Assembly: GCA_041685935.1 (NCBI GenBank)
Contig: JAWLES010000014.1
Span: forward strand, 1 to 25,270
Origin: JAIPEK01 sp041685935
GTDB lineage: Bacteria; Desulfobacterota; Desulfobacteria; Desulfobacterales; Desulfobacteraceae
Direction of reading: 5' to 3'
Length of the DNA: 25,270 bases
The notes below the pieces were generated by a model. The model was not told the DNA's origin and made no database searches. It worked only from the letters and a program-made list of their open reading frames with translations. Made by a program: the position numbers and the translations under genes. Each line of letters begins with the position of its first letter. The stretch's first letter is position 1. Positions 7,447-15,438 of this stretch are shown piece by piece.

Positions 7447-8223
7447 ATGGGAAAAACACTTACAATATCCGGCCAAAAGGGCGGAAGCGGTAAAAGCGTG
7501 TCCGCCGTCAACATTTCAGCGTCTCTTGCCCTGTTTGAAAGGAAAACACTGCTTGTGGACTGTGATCCCCAGGCAAGTGCAACTGCATGGATGCGGAAAG
7601 ACGGACAGTTTTCCGGACCGGACATGGCTTCCCTTTTTGCAGGCAAGGCCTGGATAAAGGATGTTATCAGGCCCACTGAACTTGCGTATCTGGATATGAT
7701 TCCTTCCGGGCTGGACCTTTTTCATGCAGCACAGGGGCTGAGTTCCAGCAGGGAAAACCAGAAAATATTGAGGATTCTTCTTAAGGAAGTTGCTGGAGAA
7801 TATGAGTATATTATACTGGATGCACCCTCATCGTATGAATTTTTGAGTATGGCATCCATTGCTGCCTCGGACTGGATTCTGGCAGTGATGGCCGATCAAA
7901 ACGGTTTTGAGGACGAGTTCAGCCGCCTTATGCAGCTTGTCAAACACATTCGGAATGCGCATAAATTACGCCTGAGGATAGCAGGGATTCTGTTGAACAG
8001 GGTGGCGGACGACAGGACGGCATATGATGAGTTTCTGGCTGAACACTGCCCAGGCGGCGTACGGGAGCTTGTATTCACCTCGTTTCTGCCGGAACATCCC
8101 GGCGTTAACCTGACCGGGACACACCACGCGCCTGCTGCACTTTATGATATAAAAAGCTTTGCAGCGGAACGGTACATGGAAATTACCCGTGAGCTTTTGT
8201 CAATTTTTGAGTATAGGAAATAG
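7447..8223 (+). CDS. ParA/MinD-family P-loop ATPase
   Basis: 258-residue ATPase of the ParA/MinD/Soj family, whose ATP-dependent dimers bind nucleoid or membrane and position plasmids, chromosomes or protein cargo. The deviant Walker A is at 11-17 (KGGSGKS) with the signature Lys11 and Lys16. Walker A' is LLVDCDPQ (35-42) and Walker B is YIILDAPSS (121-129, D125). There is no N-terminal helix-turn-helix extension, so it is of the short, orphan/Soj-like type. No C-terminal amphipathic MinD-type helix is obvious. The ATG lies so close to the P-loop that no downstream start is possible, yet it lacks a ribosome-binding site. It heads an operon: the next gene starts 3 bases after its stop. No ParB gene is recognisable, so the cargo is unknown; the following two genes are the likely partners. 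Confidence 0.88.
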   Translation: MGKTLTISGQKGGSGKSVSAVNISASLALFERKTLLVDCDPQASATAWMRKDGQFSGPDMASLFAGKAWIKDVIRPTELAYLDMIPSGLDLFHAAQGLSSSRENQKILRILLKEVAGEYEYIILDAPSSYEFLSMASIAASDWILAVMADQNGFEDEFSRLMQLVKHIRNAHKLRLRIAGILLNRVADDRTAYDEFLAEHCPGGVRELVFTSFLPEHPGVNLTGTHHAPAALYDIKSFAAERYMEITRELLSIFEYRK

Positions 8224-8226
8224 AAA

Positions 8227-8637
8227 ATGAAGGTTGCTAACCAGGAAACCATCCAGGAGGGTGAAAGGGAGTTCATTGATGCCGTTAATGCGGAGCTGGA
8301 CTGGGATTCAATTGAGAAACTCCTGTATGAAAAGTTCAGGCTGGCTCTCCGGGACGAGGTGGAGTACAGGAGCGGGGGATTGCTGGTATATGATGAAAAG
8401 ATCGCCTGTAAATTATCCTTTGATGTAAAAGTGCCTCTTTCCATTATTTTTGATATCAAGGGGGAATGCCTTGACATTTCCTCCCCTCTGCCGGATGAAG
8501 AGGAGCGGGAAGACAGCCCTGATGAGCCGGATTCAAAGAGTTTTTCCTCCGGAAGTGAAAAGCCGGACGCGTTCGCTGAGCAGGCGTCCGAGCTTGCAGG
8601 CGTGATCGATGAGATCAATCAGGGAGATGAACAATGA
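8227..8637 (+). CDS. Small acidic protein of unknown function
   Basis: 136 residues, not recognised as any family. The first half (1-80) looks folded, with helix-forming segments followed by alternating hydrophobic stretches (KIACKLSFDVKVPLSIIFDI). The second half, from about 85, is Ser/Asp/Glu/Pro-rich and probably disordered, ending in a short possible helix. It has no signal peptide and no Cys pair. It sits between the ParA gene (3-base gap) and the zinc-ribbon gene (4-base ATGA overlap), so its product is probably made in step with both. By position and acidity it could be an adaptor for the ATPase, but that is inference only. Confidence 0.72.
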   Translation: MKVANQETIQEGEREFIDAVNAELDWDSIEKLLYEKFRLALRDEVEYRSGGLLVYDEKIACKLSFDVKVPLSIIFDIKGECLDISSPLPDEEEREDSPDEPDSKSFSSGSEKPDAFAEQASELAGVIDEINQGDEQ

Positions 8638-10082
8638 ATGATATGAGTTATGAATTCATACGGGATCAGCTGGATGAAATCCTTGCAAATGAAATTACAT
8701 CCCTGATCGACGTGGATTCCGGACTTGCCCTGATGTCATATAACGTGGCCACTATTGCCTGCATCCATGTGGTGGTTGAAAGGGAGAGGGAAATCAAGCA
8801 GTACCAGGAAGCCCCGCCCGAACGATACACATTGCAGTCTTTGGAAAACGAACTAGGGGATATCGGGCTTCAGCGCGATGAGCAGCTCACTGATGCAATC
8901 GATTCGGTTGTCAAACGCGGATATATCCGGGTGGACGAAAAGAATGAACTGATGGCTGAAGTGTCCGCATACACCATGGTGGCTTTTCTTGACAACATGT
9001 TTCCCGGGATGCAGGGGCTGAACCTGATCGCATTTGTTCTGCAGATAAATGAAGAGGTTCTCACCGAGAGGAAAACGCTGGATCAGGCAAGGGAAGTTTT
9101 TGCAAAGACCCTTAAAAACAGCGGTGTAAAGGTTACAAGGGAAAAAGCTGAAAAAGAGGCGTCCCGCCTGGATTCCAAGAAGCTTGATACCGGGTCCAAA
9201 GAGGTGGCGCGGAAACTGAAAAAGGAGAACATTTCCAGGCTTTCCAAACTGTTTAAGAGAAAAAAGGGTGACAAGACCGGCCAGGGGGCTCAGGAGAGCT
9301 TCAAGGTCAAGGATGTCTTTGACAAGGGCCCTACTAAAGAGGAACTCGATAAACAGAAACAGGAGTTTGAAAATGCGGAAAAGGCTTTGCGGGAAGCGGA
9401 GATCAAGGCCCGTGAGCTGTCAGAGAGAGAGGAGAAGGTAAAAGAGGCCGAAGAAGCTGCCAGGGAGGCTGAGCAGAAAGCAAAGGAGCTTGAAGGCAAG
9501 GAAAAAGAGCTGAAAGCACTGGAAGAAGCTGCAAAAGAGGCGGAGAAAAAAGAACAGGCCTTAAGGGAGCGGGAGGCTGAAATGGCGGCCCGTGAAGCTG
9601 AATTAAAGGAGATGGAGGAACGGCTTAAGGCAAGGCAGGAAGAGTATGAAAGGCTTGAGGAAAAAGAGCGGGCAGAAAGTCCTCAAAAAGAGATTTCCAG
9701 GGATGACGAAGACATTGAAGCCAGAATATCAGCTTTGTCAAGTGAACTCGAGATGCCGTGTCCCTTGTGTGAAACCGGCAAGGTGAAGACCGAGCAGACA
9801 GGGAAAGGCAAAACCTATTATGCATGTTCAGACGCCGAGTGCAGGTTTGTCAGCTGGGACATGCCGTATCATTTTCAGTGCCCCATGTGCAAGAGCCCCT
9901 ATCTGATCGAATTTGCAGTCTCTGATAATGAAAAAGGGCTGAAATGTCCCAGAGCCGCATGCTCTTACCAGCAGAAGAACCTTTTTGACCCGGCATGGAA
10001 CATGGCACAGGCAGCGAAATCAACAGCAGAGGCTGCTCCCAAGAAAAAGAAAAAAGTTGTCAGGAGAAAGAAAAGGAGTTAA
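8634..10082 (+). CDS. Coiled-coil protein with two topoisomerase-type zinc ribbons and a basic tail
   Basis: 482 residues. A helical N-terminal domain (about 1-165), unrecognised, leads to a basic linker (SKLFKRKKGDK near 204) and a long Glu/Lys/Ala-rich coiled coil (about 233-347). Then come two four-cysteine ribbons with identical spacing, CxxC-18-CxxxxC: C376, C379, C398, C403 and C416, C419, C438, C443. The first ribbon (CPLCETGKV...YYACSDAECRF) resembles the C-terminal zinc ribbons of type IA topoisomerases, which bind single-stranded DNA. The tail is strongly basic (PKKKKKVVRRKKRS). Nucleic-acid binding is therefore plausible; topoisomerase activity is not, as there is no catalytic domain. 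It overlaps the upstream gene by 4 bases, and its stop shares a base with the mqnE start (TAATG). Likely a structural or cargo partner of the ParA-type ATPase. Confidence 0.8.
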   Translation: MNDMSYEFIRDQLDEILANEITSLIDVDSGLALMSYNVATIACIHVVVEREREIKQYQEAPPERYTLQSLENELGDIGLQRDEQLTDAIDSVVKRGYIRVDEKNELMAEVSAYTMVAFLDNMFPGMQGLNLIAFVLQINEEVLTERKTLDQAREVFAKTLKNSGVKVTREKAEKEASRLDSKKLDTGSKEVARKLKKENISRLSKLFKRKKGDKTGQGAQESFKVKDVFDKGPTKEELDKQKQEFENAEKALREAEIKARELSEREEKVKEAEEAAREAEQKAKELEGKEKELKALEEAAKEAEKKEQALREREAEMAAREAELKEMEERLKARQEEYERLEEKERAESPQKEISRDDEDIEARISALSSELEMPCPLCETGKVKTEQTGKGKTYYACSDAECRFVSWDMPYHFQCPMCKSPYLIEFAVSDNEKGLKCPRAACSYQQKNLFDPAWNMAQAAKSTAEAAPKKKKKVVRRKKRS

Positions 10083-11167
10083 TGGATATACAGTTTTCAG
10101 ATAAAAATTTAGAGGCAGTCCACAAAAAAGTAATAAATCAAACCCGTCTTTCAAGGGAAGACGGGATTTCTCTTTTTTGCACCGGCGATCTGACAGGGCT
10201 CGGCATGATCGCCGATTCAGTGAGAAAACGAATGCACGGGGACAAGGCCTTTTACGTATACAACCAGCATCTCAATTATACCAATATCTGCAAAAACAGG
10301 TGCCTTTTCTGTGCATACGCCAAAGACCGGACGGACAAAGGCGCGTATTGCTATACCATTGAGGATATTGAGAAAAGGCTTCTTGAAAGGGCTGATGAGC
10401 CGGTTGATGAACTTCATGTGGTCGGGGGGCTGAACCCCCGGCTTGATTTTGATTACTTTCTGAATCTTTTAAAAACAGTGAAGAAGATACGGCCCGGTGC
10501 AGGTGTCAAGGCATTTACCTGCGTGGAAATAGATTATCTTGCAAATATATCCGGGCTTTCCGTTTCCCGGACCGTGGAAAAACTGAAAAACGCGGGCCTT
10601 GATATGATGCCGGGCGGAGGTGCTGAGGTGCTGAGCAACCGTATTCACGATCAGCTGTTCCCAAGGAAAATCGGAAAAGACAGGTGGCTTGAAATTGTGG
10701 AAACGGTACACAATGCAGGAATAACAACCAATGCCACCATGCTGTACGGACATATTGAAACCATCGGGGAACGGGTGGATCACCTGATTGCACTGCGGGA
10801 GACCCAGGACAGGACCGGCGGATTTTCAGCGTTTATTCCGCTTGCATTCCATTCAAAAAACACGAAACTTTCCCGGATACCGCCCACCACTGCTGTGGAT
10901 GATTTGAAAACTATCGCTGCGGCACGCCTGATACTGGACAACTTCGACCATATAAAGGCGTACTGGGTGATGATCGGCGAACCGCTCGCGCAGGTGGCGC
11001 TGTCCTTTGGGGCTGACGATCTGGACGGCACCATCATAGAGGAGAAAATTACCCATACAGCAGGTGCAAGATCTGCTGTGGGCCTTTCAAGGGCCGACAT
11101 GGAAGATATGATTGTGCAGGCGGGATTCCGTCCTGTTCAGCGGGATTCATTTTACAGGGAAATATAG
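10082..11167 (+). CDS. mqnE: Aminofutalosine synthase (radical SAM)
   Basis: A 361-residue radical SAM enzyme of the futalosine menaquinone pathway. It joins 3-[(1-carboxyvinyl)oxy]benzoate to the adenosyl group of SAM, giving aminofutalosine. The [4Fe-4S] motif CKNRCLFC supplies C70, C74 and C77, after the family's NQHLNYTNIC segment. HVVGGLNPRL, PGGGAEVLS, ATMLYGHIE and TGGFSAFIPLAFH match the MqnE/MqnC/CofH group. GGLNP and the PLAFH pattern favour MqnE over MqnC. The start is ATG at 10082, just after an AAGGAG at 10073-10078. A longer reading from 9995 would run through the end of the preceding gene and is not preferred. First of four menaquinone genes, directly fused in transcription to the ParA unit upstream. 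Confidence 0.9.
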   Translation: MDIQFSDKNLEAVHKKVINQTRLSREDGISLFCTGDLTGLGMIADSVRKRMHGDKAFYVYNQHLNYTNICKNRCLFCAYAKDRTDKGAYCYTIEDIEKRLLERADEPVDELHVVGGLNPRLDFDYFLNLLKTVKKIRPGAGVKAFTCVEIDYLANISGLSVSRTVEKLKNAGLDMMPGGGAEVLSNRIHDQLFPRKIGKDRWLEIVETVHNAGITTNATMLYGHIETIGERVDHLIALRETQDRTGGFSAFIPLAFHSKNTKLSRIPPTTAVDDLKTIAAARLILDNFDHIKAYWVMIGEPLAQVALSFGADDLDGTIIEEKITHTAGARSAVGLSRADMEDMIVQAGFRPVQRDSFYREI

Positions 11168-11187
11168 TACAGGAACCGGCCGGAAAT

Positions 11188-12246
11188 ATGGATACAATTG
11201 ATAGAATACTTGAAAAGTCGATAAAAGGGGAGCGGATTACACCTGAAGAGGGGCTTGCGGTCTGTGAAGGGGCTGATCTTGCGGCACTGGGAAAAGCAGC
11301 CGAGGCAAAACGCTTTCAGCGTGTCCCTGAAAGACGGGTTACTTATGTGGTGGACCGGAACATTAATTATACTGATATCTGTGTTTCACAGTGCAAATTT
11401 TGCGCATTTTATAAAACACCTGAGAGCAACCAGGGGTATGTGCTTTCAAAGGCAAAGCTGTATGACAAAATCGAGGAGACCGTCAGCCTGGGCGGAACCC
11501 AGATTCTGCTGCAGGGGGGTATGAACCCGGATCTCGGGCTTGATTATTATACAGATCTTCTGCGGTTTATTAAAGCAGGTTTTGATATACATATCCACGG
11601 ATTTTCCCCGCCTGAAATCGTTTATATTTCCAGCAAGGAGTCTGTTTCTGTTGAGAAAACCTTAAAATCACTGAGAAAAGCAGGACTTGATTCCATACCC
11701 GGAGGCGGTGCTGAAATTCTGTGCGATGAGGTAAGGAAAAAGGTTTCACCTGGCAAGTGCGGATCTGAACAGTGGCTGAACGTGATGGAGACAGCTCATC
11801 ATCTCGGTATGAAAACAAGTGCCACCATGATGTTCGGGCATGCTGAAAAACCTCATCACATCTTCCTTCATTTGGAAAAACTCAGGAAGCTTCAGGGCCG
11901 GACCGGCGGGTTCACAGCTTTTATCCCCTGGACGTTCCAGCCGGATAATACAAAAATAAGCATGAAAAAGAAAAGCTCGGCTGTATACCTGAGGGTGCTT
12001 GCTGCAAGCAGGCTGTTTCTGGATAACTTTGATAATGTCCAGGCCTCCTGGGTGACCCAGGGGGATAAAATCGCCCAGACGGCACTGTTTTTCGGGGCCA
12101 ATGACATGGGAAGCACCATGATCGAGGAAAATGTGGTTGCATCCGCAGGGGTGGATTTTATGCTGCCGGAAAGCGAACTTCAGCGGATTATACATAAAGC
12201 AGGTTTTGATCATGCAAAAAGGGACTGCTATTACAATCTCATATGA
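11188..12246 (+). CDS. mqnC: Cyclic dehypoxanthine futalosine synthase (radical SAM)
   Basis: A 352-residue radical SAM enzyme that cyclises dehypoxanthine futalosine in menaquinone biosynthesis. The iron-sulfur motif CVSQCKFC gives C65, C69 and C72, after DRNINYTDIC. QGGMNPDLGLDYY, HGFSPPEI, PGGGAEIL, TSATMMFGHAE and FIPWTFQPDNT are typical of MqnC and separate it from MqnE (PWTFQ instead of PLAFH). It starts 20 bases after mqnE, with GGAA upstream. Its stop overlaps the amidohydrolase start (ATGA). The enzyme carries no transmembrane or export signal and should be cytoplasmic. Confidence 0.93.
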   Translation: MDTIDRILEKSIKGERITPEEGLAVCEGADLAALGKAAEAKRFQRVPERRVTYVVDRNINYTDICVSQCKFCAFYKTPESNQGYVLSKAKLYDKIEETVSLGGTQILLQGGMNPDLGLDYYTDLLRFIKAGFDIHIHGFSPPEIVYISSKESVSVEKTLKSLRKAGLDSIPGGGAEILCDEVRKKVSPGKCGSEQWLNVMETAHHLGMKTSATMMFGHAEKPHHIFLHLEKLRKLQGRTGGFTAFIPWTFQPDNTKISMKKKSSAVYLRVLAASRLFLDNFDNVQASWVTQGDKIAQTALFFGANDMGSTMIEENVVASAGVDFMLPESELQRIIHKAGFDHAKRDCYYNLI

Positions 12247-13463
12247 ACAATAGATTCCCAGGCGCCCGAATCGTCAAACCGGCCATGGAAAACATCTGTC
12301 ACAGAGCCAAATGGATTATCGTGAATCCGGACCGTATTATTGAGAACGGATTTGTATCCGTTGAAAACGGTATAATAAAAGAGATTTCAGGTTCACCTGC
12401 ACCGGCCGGAGCAGTGGATCACGGTGACGGTGTGCTGATGCCGCCCTTGATCAATGCCCACACACATCTGGAGCTATCCCTTTTTAAAGGAGCCTTTGAT
12501 ACCGGCCCTGGATTTGAACAATGGGTCAGGAAGCTCATTGATTTAAAAGAGTCGGCCGATCCGGCCGAGATAGAGAAAGAGGCCCGGAAAGCAGCTTTAA
12601 AGATGGCTGAATCCGGTACTCTTTATGCCGGAGACATTCGTTCGGATGGATTTGCCGACCAGCTGCATAATAAAGGACAAAACTCCTCCCTGGCAGGGGG
12701 GGTAGGTTTCAGGGAATTTATAGGGTCAATGAATCAGTCCGGCTTTGATTCGGCCGAGACTCAATTCCGCAGGGATGATTTTTCCGAATGGAAGGATTCT
12801 TTTGCCTGCCACGCCCCTCATACATGTTCGCCTGCTCTTTTGAAAATGATCAAACAGAAAACAGAGGAACATAAGCGCGTGTTTTCCATTCATCTTGCCG
12901 AATCCGGTCAGGAGACAGAGTTTATCACCAAGGCAAGGGGCAGATGGGCCGAACTTCTGACGGACAGGGGGATTGACTTTTCCAGCTGGGGGCTTCCGTC
13001 CAAAAGCCCGGTTGTGCACCTTCATTCTCTCGGCCTTCTTGATCCTGCCACCCTGGCGGTCCATCTTGTCCGTACATCTGAAGAGGACCTTGATATTATT
13101 GCGGATTCAGGCGCAAAAGTCTGCGTCTGTCCCAGGAGCAATATGAATCTGCACAGTCGTATGCCGGACCTTGCAGGAATGATCAGGAAGGGTATCAAGC
13201 CTGCTGTCGGTACGGACAGCCTTGCAAGTTGCGGCACTCTCAGTGTGTTGGATGAAATCTCTTTTACCGCAGCCCATGCAGATGGCCTTTCTCCTGAAAT
13301 TTTACTCAAGATGGCCACCATTTACGGTGCAAGTGCACTGGGGATGGAGGGAATTGCAGGCGACCTCAACAAGGGAAAGCCTGGATGGATGGTTTACCTG
13401 CCTCTCACAGCTTCAAATTCAACTGTTCTTCTGGAGAAAATAACAGGCTATGAATCCATTTAA
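12243..13463 (+). CDS. mqnX: Amidohydrolase, probable aminofutalosine deaminase
   Basis: 406 residues of the ATZ/TRZ-like metal-dependent amidohydrolase superfamily. The metal site is visible: H73 and H75 in NAHTHLELS, H217 in SIHLAES (with E220), H274 in LAVHLV, and D325 in VGTDSLAS. In species using the futalosine pathway, such enzymes next to mqnE and mqnC deaminate 6-amino-6-deoxyfutalosine to futalosine. That role is inferred here from location; the fold alone would also allow a guanine- or adenosine-type deaminase. The first ATG overlaps the mqnC stop. It gives an N-terminal extension of about 14 residues before a second Met (12285), and either start is possible. It overlaps mqnA by 14 bases, consistent with a tight operon. 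The symbol reflects the proposed role, not proof. Confidence 0.8.
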   Translation: MNNRFPGARIVKPAMENICHRAKWIIVNPDRIIENGFVSVENGIIKEISGSPAPAGAVDHGDGVLMPPLINAHTHLELSLFKGAFDTGPGFEQWVRKLIDLKESADPAEIEKEARKAALKMAESGTLYAGDIRSDGFADQLHNKGQNSSLAGGVGFREFIGSMNQSGFDSAETQFRRDDFSEWKDSFACHAPHTCSPALLKMIKQKTEEHKRVFSIHLAESGQETEFITKARGRWAELLTDRGIDFSSWGLPSKSPVVHLHSLGLLDPATLAVHLVRTSEEDLDIIADSGAKVCVCPRSNMNLHSRMPDLAGMIRKGIKPAVGTDSLASCGTLSVLDEISFTAAHADGLSPEILLKMATIYGASALGMEGIAGDLNKGKPGWMVYLPLTASNSTVLLEKITGYESI

Positions 13464-14292
13464 ACTGAAAATGGGTAAAATCAATTATATCAATGCATTC
13501 CCGGTTTATTACGGAATAGATCAAGACGAAAATCTGCTGCCGGACTGGATTGAACTGATCGCAGAGCCTCCTTCTGACCTGAACCGGCGGCTTGTCAAAG
13601 GGGAAATCCAAATCAGCCCGATATCATCGGCTTTTTACGGCATGCACCACGAGGAGCTTCTGCTTTTGCCGGATCTTTCCATTTCCTGTCACGGAAAAGT
13701 GATGAGTGTGGTGCTCATGAGCCGGTATCCCATTGAAGATCTGGACGGAAAAACGGTGATCCTCACGCAGGAATCCGAAACATCAGCCGCCTTTGTGAAG
13801 ATGATTCTTCTGGAAAGGGATATTCATCCGGTGTTCGAAACAAGAAAAGTCAAAAAACTCCCTGATGTAAAAAACAGTGCGGATGCCGTCCTGGTGATCG
13901 GAGATACGGCGCTGAAAGAACCCTGGGAATCCGTTTTTGATTTTCGGATTGATCTGGGTGATATGTGGTACGAGATGACCGGAATGCCTTTTGTGTTCGC
14001 CGTATGGGCTGTCAGGCGAACTTTTGCACAAAAAAAGCCGGAAATCGTAAACAAAGTGATTGATCTGCTCCTGGAATCCAAAAGACAGGGGGATGGCCAC
14101 ATGAATCAGATCATCCGCAGAGGAGCGGATACGTTGGGTCTTAAAGAATCGTATATAAAAGAGTACTATGATTGCCTGTTTTGTGACTTTGACATTCGAA
14201 AAATAGAAGCATTGGAATGCTTTTTTCGTTTTCTTCATACACAGGGAATATTTGAAGAAGAGGTAAAAGCCGGTTTTTTTGAAAGAAAGTGA
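13450..14292 (+). CDS. mqnA: Chorismate dehydratase
   Basis: 280 residues of the MqnA family, a periplasmic-binding-protein-like fold that dehydrates chorismate to 3-[(1-carboxyvinyl)oxy]benzoate, the first step of the futalosine pathway. Recognised by GKINYINAFPVYYG at the N-terminus, the region ISPISSAFYG, the segment VMSVVLMSRYPI, TQESETSAAFVK, VIGDTALK and MTGMPFVFAVWAVR. It has no signal peptide, as expected for a cytoplasmic enzyme. It is the last gene of the mqnE-mqnC-deaminase-mqnA set, starting inside the end of the deaminase gene. The enzymes that follow in the pathway, MqnB (nucleosidase) and MqnD, are not encoded in this window. Confidence 0.92.
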   Translation: MNPFKLKMGKINYINAFPVYYGIDQDENLLPDWIELIAEPPSDLNRRLVKGEIQISPISSAFYGMHHEELLLLPDLSISCHGKVMSVVLMSRYPIEDLDGKTVILTQESETSAAFVKMILLERDIHPVFETRKVKKLPDVKNSADAVLVIGDTALKEPWESVFDFRIDLGDMWYEMTGMPFVFAVWAVRRTFAQKKPEIVNKVIDLLLESKRQGDGHMNQIIRRGADTLGLKESYIKEYYDCLFCDFDIRKIEALECFFRFLHTQGIFEEEVKAGFFERK

Positions 14293-14305
14293 AAAGCGGC
14301 TTTTC
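14265..14305. terminator. Possible bidirectional terminator between mqnA and the barrel-protein gene
   Basis: AAAAGCCG (14265-14272) pairs with CGGCTTTT (14297-14304), and a smaller hairpin GAAAAG-CGG-CTTTTC lies at 14291-14305. The two genes converge with only 14 bases between stops. Loops and U-runs are not ideal, so this is weak. Confidence 0.3.
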
Positions 14306-14306
14306 T

Positions 14307-15083
14307 CTAAAATTTGTATTCAAGTCCGATTTTAAAACCCTCTTTTGTTTCGAACATTCCTTCTGCATTCAAAAATAAATTATCATTGATTTCATATGAA
14401 ATGCCAAAAAAATAGCCGAAGTCATCAGAGTTCTCGAATTTGCTGTCATAGTCATCGACCATTACGTAATTATCCAGATATTGTTTTCCTTGTATATCAA
14501 AATAGGAAACACCGGTATAAGGGGTCAGGTTAAACTTCTGAATGCGGCAGCCGACTTCAAGTTCGACAACAAACTCTTCCCATTCGGATTTAGAGGAAGT
14601 TGGTTCGTTTGGCCCGGAAAATTTGTCACCGGATTTTGTGTAACTGTATTTTGAAAGGTACGCCAAATAGAATTGATCATTGAAAAATTCGAAAGCTGTT
14701 CCTTTGAAACCTGCTTCATAGATGGCATCTTCGCCTGTTTGTTTATAATCGTTTGCGGAACCTAGTATTGTTTTTCCTTCTCCTGTCCATTCTTCATCGG
14801 AGAATCCGATCCCTGCAAAAATATCAAGGTTATCAAATATTCCATAAGCGCCTCTCAAAATTAGAATCTGCCTTTCTAATGGTGCACTGTAAAAGTTATT
14901 AAATTCATCTGCTGATATGATTCCCGTGGTTGATTTCATGTCGTTGTCAAATTTATAGTCTTCATATGTCAAACTCAATCCAAATTTGCCTTTTCCAGTT
15001 GATTCCCTGAAAGTATCAGCGATAGCGGAATTAAAAAACAGAACAACAAGAGCACTAATAACCATCAGTTTCACAGATTTCAT
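14307..15083 (-). CDS. Secreted outer-membrane beta-barrel protein, unknown function
   Basis: 258 residues starting at ATG 15083 (MKSVKLMVISALVVLFF), a clear Sec signal peptide with likely cleavage after NSAIA. An AAGGGA-like ribosome-binding site precedes this ATG; a reading from 15140 would put 19 extra residues before the signal and is rejected. The mature part consists of alternating polar/aromatic-hydrophobic strands (FGLSLTYEDYKF, DNLDIFAGIGF, FYLAYLSKYSYT, FGYFFGISYEI, FKIGLEYKF) and ends in Phe, the usual outer-membrane barrel signature. About ten strands can be imagined, but no named family is recognised. The gene is visibly richer in A+T than its neighbours and stands alone between convergent mqnA and a tRNA, so a separate origin is possible. 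Confidence 0.8.
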   Translation of the reverse strand: MKSVKLMVISALVVLFFNSAIADTFRESTGKGKFGLSLTYEDYKFDNDMKSTTGIISADEFNNFYSAPLERQILILRGAYGIFDNLDIFAGIGFSDEEWTGEGKTILGSANDYKQTGEDAIYEAGFKGTAFEFFNDQFYLAYLSKYSYTKSGDKFSGPNEPTSSKSEWEEFVVELEVGCRIQKFNLTPYTGVSYFDIQGKQYLDNYVMVDDYDSKFENSDDFGYFFGISYEINDNLFLNAEGMFETKEGFKIGLEYKF

Positions 15084-15277
15084 GACATATCCCTTCTTTT
15101 CAAGTTCACCTTCTGTTGTTGTTATGAAAACTCGAGACAAACGAGCTGTCCTTGAGTTTACCGGTTACGAAAAAAATCGGGTTATAAAAAGCTCACATTT
15201 AACGCACTCAGAAAGCCTTGAACACAATGTATCGTATTTCCGGGTTCGACTTGCTGTGAGCCGATGACCATTACATG

Positions 15278-15306
15278 ATAATGGATAAAAAAAAGTTTTT
15301 TGTCAA
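15278..15306 (-). promoter_or_regulatory. Sigma-70 promoter of the barrel-protein gene, with overlapping inverted repeat
   Basis: On the minus strand a perfect TTGACA (15301-15306) is followed after exactly 17 bases by CATTAT (15278-15283, 4 of 6 consensus). The predicted start near 15271 leaves an unusually long leader of about 188 bases before the ATG at 15083. The inverted repeat CCATTA-CATGA-TAATGG (15268-15284) covers the -10 element and predicted start and could be a repressor site. Confidence 0.6.
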
Positions 15307-15438
15307 CATAATTATGATAAAATGAAGAAAAAAATCGCAGTGATAAAACCGGTACATATAGAAAGGAAACTCACTCAAAAATGTAAGTTGTTTAATGTGG
15401 GGGGAGCAATTCTCACCAAAAGTGTCACCACGAACCTG

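Noticed and set aside
9995..10081. Extended N-terminus for mqnE
   Set aside because: It would add 29 Lys/Glu-rich residues read from the preceding gene's end. The ATG at 10082 follows an AAGGAG and matches the expected family length.
15084..15140. Upstream start for the barrel-protein gene
   Set aside because: It would place 19 polar residues before a typical signal peptide. The ATG at 15083 has its own ribosome-binding site.
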